Part shown: positions 1 to 5,398 of the stretch, in pieces | Numbering within the stretch: the stretch's first letter is position 1 | How the letters are laid out: each line of letters begins with the position of its first letter | NCBI GenBank assembly: GCA_026786065.1 | Contig: JAJAYS010000279.1 | Location: 1 to 5,807 of the forward strand | Direction: 5' to 3' | Source: Polaromonas sp. | GTDB taxonomy: Bacteria; Pseudomonadota; Gammaproteobacteria; Burkholderiales; Burkholderiaceae_C | Length of the DNA stretch: 5,807 bases | Made by a program: the position numbers and the translations under genes | Notes under the pieces: model-generated | What the model was told of the DNA's origin: nothing | Seen by the model: only the letters and a program-made list of their open reading frames with translations | Databases searched by the model: none

Positions 1-114
1 CGCCTGCACGTCGATGTCGCTGAGCACGCCGAAGCCCTCTGCCTTCAAAGCGGCGACAACCTGTGTTACGGCGGCGTCGAACGGGGCGTCGAGCCGGGTG
101 TGAAATCCATACAT
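1..114 (-). CDS. DUF302 domain protein, N-terminal part (runs off the window)
   Basis: Thirty-eight codons are visible, beginning [16 protein letters not shown] and including the stretch [16 protein letters not shown]. This is the typical opening of DUF302 proteins: an aromatic/hydrophobic first strand, a helix with an AVxxVxxALKxEGFGVL pattern, then DIDVxA. The family is small, and its biochemical role is not settled; members are often found near heavy-metal or sulfur-related genes. The start at 114 is supported by a GAAGGAG Shine-Dalgarno (positions 121-127 on the plus strand) six bases upstream. The C-terminal remainder lies beyond base 1, so integrity cannot be judged. Immediately upstream is a 10-bp tandem repeat and then the EF-hand pseudogene in the same orientation. 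Family assignment is from recognisable pattern only. Confidence 0.8.
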   Translation of the reverse strand, partial: MYGFHTRLDAPFDAAVTQVVAALKAEGFGVLSDIDVQA

Positions 115-130
115 CGCAATCTCCTTCAAT

Positions 131-176
131 GGGTTGGAATGGGTTGGAATGGGTTGGAATGGGGTAATGGGGTAAC
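131..176. repeat. Short tandem repeats upstream of the DUF302 gene
   Basis: Three perfect copies of the 10-mer GGGTTGGAAT lie at 131-140, 141-150 and 151-160. They are followed by two near-identical 8-mers at 161-168 (GGGGTAAT) and 169-176 (GGGGTAAC). In the direction of the DUF302 gene the units read ATTCCAACCC, and the last copy abuts ATTGAAGGAG, which contains that gene's Shine-Dalgarno and shares its first three bases with the unit. The array therefore occupies the leader or promoter-proximal spacer of the gene. No function is known to me. Copy number could vary by slippage. Confidence 0.85.
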
Positions 177-198
177 GGAGTGACGGGTTGCCGGGGGG

Positions 199-453
199 TT
201 AGTCCTGCCTACCTGCGCTGGCGGCGGCTTTCTGTGCCTGCGCGAACTCCCCCCGAAATGCGCTGGTCGGCATCGGCGTCGAACTTCATGAACATGGCTT
301 GATGGGTGGCATGGAGCTCGCCCTTCGTCACCGTGCCGTCCCCATTTCAGTCAAAGCTGGCGAAAGGCTGCTGGCAGGCAGCGCCGCAAAAGCTGCGACG
401 ACGAAGGCGGCATTACTCGCGAAAAAGCCGAAGCGCGGAAGAATTTTGGTCAT
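199..453 (-). pseudogene. Broken EF-hand calcium-binding protein with signal-peptide-like N-terminus
   Basis: From an ATG at 453 the frame encodes a basic start (MTKILPRFGFF) and a hydrophobic stretch (AAFVVAAFAALPAS) like a signal peptide, but it stops at 328-330 after 41 codons. The conserved body lies in another frame. There, FASFD, a TGA at 347-349 and NGDGTVTKGEL form an EF-hand loop whose position 2 is the stop, followed by HATHQAMFMKFDADADQRIS, a second loop. The tail EFAQAQKAAASAGRQD, ending in TAA at 199-201, is back in the starting frame; the shift falls at the C-run 249-254. Two frame changes plus one in-frame stop make this a decayed gene, or a region with sequencing errors. Related secreted EF-hand proteins of proteobacteria have this layout: leader, then paired DxNxDG loops. 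Confidence 0.75.
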
Positions 454-501
454 GGATTGCTTTCAGTAAATTGCGGTCAGTCAGCACTACAACGCGCTTT
501 A

Positions 502-530
502 ACCGTACTGAAAACGACTCTGCGTACGGT
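502..530. repeat. Inverted repeat ACCGTAC-N15-GTACGGT
   Basis: The perfect 7-bp arms at 502-508 and 524-530 are separated by 15 bases. The right arm contains the palindrome CGTACG (523-528), and A-rich bases follow (531-535). The element lies in the spacer between the tlpA-like stop and the EF-hand pseudogene start, in a locally lower-GC patch. It could be a regulatory dyad for the broken EF-hand gene. It could also form a weak hairpin, but the 15-base loop is long for a terminator. No regulator is recognisable from it. Confidence 0.4.
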
Positions 531-682
531 AAAAATTCGGATCGAAAGTTCAGCATGTGCCCTCTTCGCTGACTCGGTTGTAGGACATCTGCGCAGCGCG
601 TCGAACGCCCGGACGGAGCCGGCCAAGCACCCATCGACGCCATCGACGCGGCTTGCGGTTTATCTGTTTGAAAAAATGCTGG

Positions 683-1492
683 CTAACGCAGACGCTTCAA
701 CTTGCTGGCCAGCGATGCAGCCGACAGTTCGCCGACATGGGTATCGACCAGCCGTCCGCTGGCGTCATAGAACAGGGTGGTGGGCAGTCCCCGGGAGCCG
801 ACGGTCGGACCCAATTCGGCCTTCACGTCGAACAACACATTGGCCAGACCGAGTCCACTGGCACTCAGATAGCGCTGAGCCGTTTCGGCTTGTTCGCCCT
901 GGTTCGCGAACACAAACGAGATGCCTGCTTCCCGCTGCTGCGCGGCCGCGAGCACCGGCATTTCACGCCGACACGGCGGGCACCAGCTGGCCCAGAGATT
1001 GAGCACCATCGGCTTGCCGGCGGCGACCTTGGCGAGATCGGTCGGCTCACCTGCCAGCGTGTTCAACACCAGCGCGGGCCGACTTGGCGTCAGCGCGCCG
1101 GTGAAGGCGCCAGACGCAGCTGCCAGCACGGCCCAGCCCATCGCCCCGGCGGTAACTCCGGCAAGCAGCGGCTTGCGCAAGGCCGCACGCTGCCAGCCAC
1201 GCCAGATCGCCAGCAGCGCAGCGGCGGTCAGACCAGCCCACGCGGTAAACCCGCCATCGCGAATGTCCAGCATGGACCACGGGTTTCCCTGATAAAGATC
1301 GAACCATGTCACAACAAAAACCAGGCGCGCGACGAGCAGTGCGGTCCAGGTCATTTCGCTCAGGACGTTGACGATGCCCGTGCCCGAACGCCGGCCGACC
1401 AAATGACCGACCCCCGCTGCAAGCAGCAGGGCACCCAACAACAATAGATGGCTGACCTGAAATGCGATCGGGCCCAGATTAACGCTCAGCAT
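683..1492 (-). CDS. Membrane-anchored TlpA-like thiol:disulfide oxidoreductase
   Basis: This 269-residue protein has two parts. Residues about 11-130 hold roughly four hydrophobic segments (near 11-31, 49-66, 81-98 and 110-130), resembling the Lgt-like membrane part attached to some TlpA/DsbE proteins. Residues about 138-269 form a thioredoxin fold with WASWCPPCRREMPVL (CPPC at 171-174) and the cis-proline motif GLPTTLFYD (Pro247). Such proteins reduce disulfides on the periplasmic side, in cytochrome maturation or thiol homeostasis. The start at 1492 is preferred because AGAAGGA (1501-1507) stands about eight bases upstream and the protein opens with an N-terminal membrane segment. The reading frame continues open to 1714, but that extension is antisense to a kinase relic and has no family support. 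It shares orientation with the sulfur operon but is 371 bp from it, so a common role in thiol chemistry is inference only. Confidence 0.88.
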   Translation of the reverse strand: MLSVNLGPIAFQVSHLLLLGALLLAAGVGHLVGRRSGTGIVNVLSEMTWTALLVARLVFVVTWFDLYQGNPWSMLDIRDGGFTAWAGLTAAALLAIWRGWQRAALRKPLLAGVTAGAMGWAVLAAASGAFTGALTPSRPALVLNTLAGEPTDLAKVAAGKPMVLNLWASWCPPCRREMPVLAAAQQREAGISFVFANQGEQAETAQRYLSASGLGLANVLFDVKAELGPTVGSRGLPTTLFYDASGRLVDTHVGELSAASLASKLKRLR

Positions 1493-1498
1493 CGTGAA

Positions 1499-1822
1499 AT
1501 TCCTTCTCAAGATCGTGTCGAACTGTCGATACAGGCCGACCCGCAGTGGATCGCCTCTCATGTGCTGGACCGGGGGCCGGGCTTGCGCAGCGACGAAATA
1601 GCGCAAGCCCCGCAGCGCTTCTGGCGACGCCGAACCGGCCACGGCAGGGGGTTGGGTCTGTCGATCGTTGCTGCGGTTGCCACGCGCTTCTCCGGACCAT
1701 CCGAGTTGTGTCAACGCGCGGACGGGGATCTGGAAGCGAAGCTGACCCTTCCGCGCAAGCGGCCGCGGGCGCTGCCCGTGCGGCTGGACGGCGAAACAAA
1801 GTCGGAAAGCCCGGAGCGCTGA
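1499..1822 (+). pseudogene. C-terminal remnant of a sensor histidine kinase (HATPase domain)
   Basis: The plus-strand frame ending at TGA 1820-1822 encodes the end of a HATPase_c domain. It shows DRVELSIQADPQW, then the G1 box DRGPGL (from 1568), then a QRFWRR segment typical of the F-box region. It continues with the G2 box GRGLGLSIVAAVA (from 1643), and a final strand pair ELCQRADGDLEAKLTLPRK. Nothing upstream gives the N-box, the dimerisation/phosphoacceptor histidine or a sensor. The homology stops where the opposite-strand tlpA-like gene begins (1492). I read it as a truncated, non-functional relic. It fills the otherwise gene-free 371-bp gap between the tauE-like and tlpA-like genes, and the tlpA-like Shine-Dalgarno is antisense within or next to it. 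Confidence 0.7.
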
Positions 1823-1863
1823 GCACCCCGTCTAGCCGCGTTCGCTCGCGTACCCGACTCCGT

Positions 1864-2754
1864 TTACAGCAACGCTTTGGCGACCATCGCCAGCGCAACC
1901 AGGGCCGACACCAGCGCGAATCCCTTCTGCATCTGGGGTCCAGCCAAACGATCTGCGATCAGCCGCCCCCCCGCCATCCCGGCCACCGCACCCGCACAAA
2001 ATGGCAGCGCGACGGGCCAGTCAAGATTTCCGGCCACCGCACTGGAAACCACACCGCTTAAAGACACCAGCGCAACCACGGCCAGCGACGTGGCGACGGC
2101 CGCCTGCATCGACAGGTCGGTGAACTTTTGCAGCGCCGGCACCAGCACGAAGCCGCCCCCTACCCCTAACAGCCCAGACAGGAAACCGGCCAGCGTGCCC
2201 GACAGCGCCAGCGCCCGTGCGCAACCTGTGGTCCAGACAAACCGGCCGCTGGTGGCGTCGCGCACGCAAGGCACTTCAAGCGCCCCGCAAACGACGCTTT
2301 CCCCGGTTCGACCCTGCGCTTGCCGGAAGCTGCGATAAGCGACGAACAAAAGCACGATGGCGAAAAGCAGGCCGAGCCAGCGGTTGTCCATCCGATGGGC
2401 CAGCCAGACGCCGAGCGGTGAAAACAGCATCCCGATGGCAGCCACCAACAGTGCGGCTTTGTAGCGCACCATTCCGGCCTTCAATTCCAGAGCAGCGCCC
2501 AACGCAGCGGCAATGCCGACTGCCAGAAGTCCGATCGGACCCGCCTGCGCGACTCCAAGGCCGGCACCGAAAACCAGCAGCGGCACAGCCAGGATCCCGC
2601 CGCCTGCACCGGTCAGCGCAAGTACCAGACCGACGGTCAGGCCGAGACCGGCAACACTCAACACGCGGGCCGCCGGCAGAGCAGGTGCAACAACGATCGA
2701 ATCACCGGCAATGCCGCTATGCCGCCTTCCGCACCGAGCGGCCGGCAAAGCCAT
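1864..2754 (-). CDS. Sulfite exporter TauE/SafE family protein
   Basis: This is an integral membrane protein of up to 296 residues with the two-fold repeat of TauE/SafE (PF01925, formerly DUF81). The first repeat carries GLVLALTGAGGGILAVPLL (43-60) and the second GFLSGLLGVGGGFVLVPAL (190-208), followed by VATSLAVVALVSL. The cytoplasmic linker (about 146-182) includes PC(163) and a further Cys178. The family exports sulfite, sulfoacetate or related anions; beside a persulfide dioxygenase, sulfite is the obvious candidate, by inference. The start is uncertain. ATG at 2754 overlaps the upstream gene by 38 bp and has a poor SD. A GTG at 2664 (residue 31) better fits the usual family N-terminus but also lacks a clear SD, so coupling to the upstream stop at 2717 is likely. 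It is the last gene of the leftward operon. Confidence 0.9.
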   Translation of the reverse strand: MALPAARCGRRHSGIAGDSIVVAPALPAARVLSVAGLGLTVGLVLALTGAGGGILAVPLLVFGAGLGVAQAGPIGLLAVGIAAALGAALELKAGMVRYKAALLVAAIGMLFSPLGVWLAHRMDNRWLGLLFAIVLLFVAYRSFRQAQGRTGESVVCGALEVPCVRDATSGRFVWTTGCARALALSGTLAGFLSGLLGVGGGFVLVPALQKFTDLSMQAAVATSLAVVALVSLSGVVSSAVAGNLDWPVALPFCAGAVAGMAGGRLIADRLAGPQMQKGFALVSALVALAMVAKALL

Positions 2755-3154
2755 TTTGAATCTCGAAGATCGCCATGCCGGCCAGCATCGCCGCCGTGAA
2801 GATCAGCGCTTTGCTGCCGCCAGTGGCCAGCGAAGCCAGCGCCGGGCCGGGGCAGAACCCGGCCAGCCCCCAGCCGACACCGAAAGCCAGCCCGCCCAGC
2901 AGCAGGCGGCGGTCGATCTGCGTTGCGTCGGGCAAACGCAGAGGACCGCCCAGGAGGCTTGTGGAACGCCGCCGGGCGACCTGAAAGGCAACCAGCCCCA
3001 CCAAAACCGCACCGCCCATGACAAAGGCCAGCGACGGATTCCAGGCCCCTGCAAGATCGAGAAACCCGATGACTTTGGACGGGTCGGTCATACCCGAAAG
3101 AATCAGGCCAAGTCCAAAAACCAGGCCGGCGAAAAGTGCGGCAAACAATTGCAT
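2717..3154 (-). CDS. YeeE/YedE-type transporter half (DUF6691-like)
   Basis: This is a 145-residue membrane protein with an N-terminal [26 protein letters not shown] motif (about 10-31) and a C-terminal [14 protein letters not shown] motif in which Cys101 is conserved. YeeE/YedE proteins such as TsuA take up thiosulfate through a pore lined by conserved cysteines; here the protein is about half the full length, so it should act with the neighbouring half. The split pair corresponds to PmpA/PmpB described beside PigS/BlhA in Serratia. The start at 3154 is firm: GAGGAG (3161-3166) lies six bases upstream and overlaps the stop codon of the preceding gene (3165-3167), which suggests translational coupling. 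Confidence 0.9.
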   Translation of the reverse strand: MQLFAALFAGLVFGLGLILSGMTDPSKVIGFLDLAGAWNPSLAFVMGGAVLVGLVAFQVARRRSTSLLGGPLRLPDATQIDRRLLLGGLAFGVGWGLAGFCPGPALASLATGGSKALIFTAAMLAGMAIFEIQNGFAGRSVRKAA

Positions 3155-3164
3155 GGAAAGCTCC

Positions 3165-3593
3165 TCAAGCGGTCAGGTGGCGAACGACGAACACAGTGGC
3201 AAAGCCGGCGAACATGAAGGCCGCCGTGGCCGCCAGCGAACGCAGCGACAGCCGCGACAGACCGCAGACCCCGTGGCCGCTGGTGCAGCCCGAGCCGTAC
3301 CGGGTGCCCAGCCCAACCAGCAAGCCGGCCACGATCAGCGTGGCGGTGTCGGCTTCAACCACGACGGGCGGCAGCGGCGAAAAAAGCTGAAACAGCAGCG
3401 GTGCGCCTACCAGGCCAGCAAGAAAAGCCAGGCGCCACCCGACATCGCCCGAGGCCGGCCTGAGCAGCCCGCCCAAAATGCCGCTGATGCCGGCGACCCG
3501 GCCGTTGAGCAGCAAAAACAGCGCGGCTGCAAGGCCGATCAGCAGGCCGCCGGCCAGTGCGGTCCAGGGCGTGAAGTGGGGCCAGTCGATCAT
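3165..3593 (-). CDS. YeeE/YedE-type transporter half with [10 protein letters not shown] motif
   Basis: This 142-residue membrane protein has hydrophobic spans near residues 11-30, 52-72, 84-98 and 116-138 and the diagnostic [17 protein letters not shown] motif (Cys103, Cys110). It also has [13 protein letters not shown] (30-42), typical of the first half of YeeE/YedE proteins, which handle thiosulfate or related sulfur species at the inner membrane. The start at 3593 is chosen for GGAG (3601-3604) seven bases upstream. Its ATG overlaps the regulator's TGA as ATGA (3590-3593), so it is coupled to the regulator. A TTG nine codons earlier (3620) is possible but has no SD. It probably forms a heteromer with the product of 2717-3154. 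Confidence 0.9.
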   Translation of the reverse strand: MIDWPHFTPWTALAGGLLIGLAAALFLLLNGRVAGISGILGGLLRPASGDVGWRLAFLAGLVGAPLLFQLFSPLPPVVVEADTATLIVAGLLVGLGTRYGSGCTSGHGVCGLSRLSLRSLAATAAFMFAGFATVFVVRHLTA

Positions 3594-3937
3594 TCTTTTT
3601 CTCCGTTCGAAGGTTGACAAAACTGCTCATGAAGCACCTGCATCACCGCCAGCGCCTGCGGGCTGGCCATGCGGTAGTAAATCTGCTTGCCGTCGCGCCG
3701 GGTTGCCACCAGGCCCTCTTGCCGCAACACGCCGAGTTGCTGAGACAGCGTCGGCTGCAGGATGCCCAGCAGCCCCTCCAGTTCGCTGACGCAATGCTCG
3801 CCCTCAACCAGCTGGCACAGCAGCAGCAGGCGGTCTGGATTGGCGAGCGCCTTCAGCAGGCTGCTGGCTTGCAACGCCGCGCGTTGCATGGCCGGCATGT
3901 CCAGGAACTGAGCGGCGGACTGGACGAGGACGGTCAT
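3590..3937 (-). CDS. bigR: ArsR-family regulator, BigR/SqrR persulfide-sensor type
   Basis: This is a 115-residue winged-helix protein with [17 protein letters not shown] (helix with the first Cys), an HTH read as [28 protein letters not shown], a wing [12 protein letters not shown], and a C-terminal VLHEQFC. The metal-site ELCVCDL motif of true ArsR proteins is absent. Instead, cysteines lie in the two helices used by BigR and SqrR, which form a disulfide or tetrasulfide with persulfide and leave DNA. An ATG at 3961 is also in frame, but I prefer 3937. It has GGAG (3946-3949) eight bases upstream, whereas 3961 has no SD and lies almost at the predicted transcription start. With this start the cysteines are Cys41 and Cys107, the SqrR numbers; Cys49 is an extra one. 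It overlaps the next gene by ATGA and probably represses its own operon and the divergent dioxygenase. Confidence 0.9.
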   Translation of the reverse strand: MTVLVQSAAQFLDMPAMQRAALQASSLLKALANPDRLLLLCQLVEGEHCVSELEGLLGILQPTLSQQLGVLRQEGLVATRRDGKQIYYRMASPQALAVMQVLHEQFCQPSNGEKE

Positions 3938-3962
3938 CGGTACAACTCCACACACATTCATT

Positions 3963-3994
3963 AAATATACATTATATTAATTTGTAGTATATTT
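3963..3994. promoter_or_regulatory. Predicted operator dyad and divergent promoters of the persulfide regulon
   Basis: AAATATAC (3963-3970) and GTATATTT (3987-3994) form a perfect inverted repeat with a 16-bp AT-rich spacer, in the only strongly AT-rich stretch of the window. On the minus strand a perfect -10 hexamer TATAAT lies at 3971-3976, inside the dyad. It predicts a leftward transcript starting near 3964 with a leader of about 27 bases before the regulator ATG at 3937. On the plus strand TATATT at 3988-3993 is the best -10 candidate for the dioxygenase. No good -35 is seen for either. Placement over both promoters is what a repressor site would require; binding by the adjacent ArsR-type protein is inference. 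Confidence 0.6.
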
Positions 3995-4018
3995 TAAAAA
4001 TTCCCGAAGTACAACTGC

Positions 4019-4024
4019 AAGGAG
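4019..4024 (+). promoter_or_regulatory. Shine-Dalgarno AAGGAG of the persulfide dioxygenase gene
   Basis: AAGGAG stands five bases before the ATG at 4030 and fixes that start. It is among the strongest ribosome-binding sites in the window, in keeping with an inducible detoxification enzyme. Confidence 0.8.
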
Positions 4025-4029
4025 TCCCC

Positions 4030-4779
4030 ATGATTTTTCGTCAACTGTTCGAGCCGCTGTCCAGCACCTACACCTATTTGCTCGGCTGCGAGGTGACCGG
4101 CCAGGCTCTGCTGATCGACCCGGTCATCGTCAGCCTGGAGCGCGATCTTGCCGAGATCTCCCGGCTCGGCCTGACGCTGGCATGGAGCCTCGATACGCAC
4201 ATTCACGCCGACCACATCACGGCCGCGCTGGAGCTGAAAAATAAAGTCGGCAGCCGGATCGCGGCGCCCGCCTTTGACCGGCTGCCTTGCGCCGACCTCG
4301 CCATTGAAGATGGCGTCGCATTCACGCTCGGCAGTTTGACACTGCAACCGATCCACACACCTGGGCACACCGCCGGACACTTTGCCTATCACGGCGCAGA
4401 CCGCTTGTTCAGCGGCGACGCGCTGCTGATCGACGGTTGCGGACGCACCGACTTCCAGAATGGCGACGCCGACGCGCTCTATGCCAGCGTCACCGGCAAG
4501 CTCTTCACGCTGCCGGGCGACACGCTGGTCTATCCGGCGCACGACTACCAGGAGAGGCGGGTATCGAGCATCGCGCAAGAGATTCAGCGCAACCCGCGTC
4601 TGGGCCAGCAATGCTCGCGGGAACAATTCCGCGCCACTATGGCCAATCTGAATCTGCCCTATCCGACCTTCATCGACTACGCGGTGCCGGCCAATCTGCA
4701 GTGCGGTGTCTGCCCGGTTCACTTGCCTGAAAACGTTCAGAAATACTGCGGCCAGATGACAGAAAGCACTCAGGGTTAA
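4030..4779 (+). CDS. ETHE1-type persulfide dioxygenase (metallo-beta-lactamase fold)
   Basis: This is a 249-residue MBL-fold protein. It has DTHIHADHITAALELK (His57, His59, Asp61, His62), HTPGHTAGH (His113), FSGDALLIDGCGRTDFQNGD (Asp130), VYPAHDYQ (His171) and a C-terminal NLNLPYPTFIDYAVPANLQCG. The LLIDGCGRTDFQ and PANLxCG signatures separate ETHE1-like persulfide dioxygenases from glyoxalase II and beta-lactamases. His57, His113 and Asp130 match the mononuclear iron ligands of human ETHE1. The reaction is glutathione persulfide plus O2 giving sulfite and glutathione, in the cytoplasm. No rhodanese domain is fused, unlike Blh. It is divergent from the persulfide-sensor gene and should be induced with it. 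Sulfite produced here could leave through the TauE-type protein. Length and N-terminus are normal for the bacterial family. Confidence 0.95.
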   Translation: MIFRQLFEPLSSTYTYLLGCEVTGQALLIDPVIVSLERDLAEISRLGLTLAWSLDTHIHADHITAALELKNKVGSRIAAPAFDRLPCADLAIEDGVAFTLGSLTLQPIHTPGHTAGHFAYHGADRLFSGDALLIDGCGRTDFQNGDADALYASVTGKLFTLPGDTLVYPAHDYQERRVSSIAQEIQRNPRLGQQCSREQFRATMANLNLPYPTFIDYAVPANLQCGVCPVHLPENVQKYCGQMTESTQG

Positions 4780-4897
4780 CGCGGGTTCTTGACGATTCCC
4801 TGCCACTGCTTTCCCGGAGCCTGCAGATTCACACTGCGCGGCTTACCATGCTCTGCCCGAAGGTTCTATTGTGCAAATCCAAAAGCAGGAGCAGCAG

Positions 4898-5398
4898 ATG
4901 GCAAAGTTGAACGTCAATGGGTCGAGACGCGAATTTGAAGCGGAGGCCGACACGCCACTGCTGTGGGTCATCCGGGAGCAGCTCGGGTTGACCGGCACCA
5001 AATACGGTTGCGGGATCGCGGCCTGCGGCGCCTGCACGGTGCACATCGACGGGGTGCCGACGCGCAGCTGCATACGGCCGCTCTCGAGCGTCACCGCCAA
5101 CGAAAAAATCATCACCATCGAGGGCCTGTCGCCAGACGGCTCGCACCCGGTGCAGAAGATGTGGACGGCGCTCGACGTGCCGCAATGCGGCTACTGCCAG
5201 AGCGGCATGATCATGGCGGCCACGGCGCTACAAAAGGCCAAGCCGAATCCGACCGATGCCGACATTGACGAAGCCATGACCAACATCTGCCGCTGCGGCA
5301 CCTACAACCGGGTGCGTGCGGCAATCAGGGCGACGGCCAAGGGCGACACCAAAACCGCAGCGCTGAACATCCAGCATGCCGACGGGAGCGTCGCATGA
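4898..5398 (+). CDS. [2Fe-2S] subunit of a molybdenum hydroxylase (isoquinoline 1-oxidoreductase alpha type)
   Basis: This 166-residue iron-sulfur subunit of the xanthine dehydrogenase family carries two clusters. The N-terminal plant-ferredoxin-type site is [17 protein letters not shown] with Cys38, Cys43, Cys46 and Cys58. The C-terminal four-helix site is [10 protein letters not shown] with Cys97 and Cys100, plus ICRCGTY with Cys131 and Cys133. It passes electrons from the molybdenum cofactor of the partner subunit to an acceptor. The ATG at 4898 is chosen because AGGAG (4887-4891) is six bases upstream; an in-frame GTG at 4871 has no SD and would add residues absent from the family. The gene overlaps the large subunit by ATGA (5395-5398). 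The substrate cannot be read from the sequence: IorA, nicotinate and aldehyde oxidoreductase small subunits all look similar. There is no functional link to the sulfur genes beyond adjacency. Confidence 0.93.
   Translation: MAKLNVNGSRREFEAEADTPLLWVIREQLGLTGTKYGCGIAACGACTVHIDGVPTRSCIRPLSSVTANEKIITIEGLSPDGSHPVQKMWTALDVPQCGYCQSGMIMAATALQKAKPNPTDADIDEAMTNICRCGTYNRVRAAIRATAKGDTKTAALNIQHADGSVA

Noticed and set aside
579..682. Possible coding remnant and a 9-bp duplication (CATCGACGC at 632-640 and 641-649)
   Set aside because: No frame gives a convincing family pattern, and a two-copy 9-mer in high-GC DNA is not notable.
653..1447. Long plus-strand open frame (264 codons)
   Set aside because: It lies opposite the tlpA-like gene, is rich in Arg/Gln/Pro/Gly with no domain pattern, and has no SD; it is a shadow of the high-GC minus-strand gene.
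1493..1714. N-terminal extension of the tlpA-like protein
   Set aside because: The extension is Arg/Gln/Pro-rich, antisense to the kinase relic, and would delay the first membrane segment; the ATG at 1492 has an SD.
1823..1863. CGCG-N6-CGCG palindrome as terminator of the sulfur operon
   Set aside because: The stem is only four pairs and there is no T-run on the minus-strand transcript.
2513..3217. Plus-strand open frame (234 codons) opposite the YeeE and TauE genes
   Set aside because: The composition is low-complexity Arg/Gln/Pro/Ala and there is no recognisable motif; the minus-strand frames carry clear family signatures.
3994..4806. Minus-strand open frame (270 codons) opposite the dioxygenase
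   Set aside because: The plus strand encodes a complete ETHE1-type enzyme with all ligands; the antisense frame has no family pattern and would run through the divergent promoter.
4871..4897. GTG start for the iron-sulfur subunit
   Set aside because: It has no SD, and the added residues MQIQKQEQQ are translated from the SD region of the ATG at 4898.
4780..4897. Terminator or promoter between the dioxygenase and the hydroxylase genes
   Set aside because: No stem-loop with a T-run was found, and TTGACG at 4789-4794 has no -10 at proper spacing; nothing firm can be called here.
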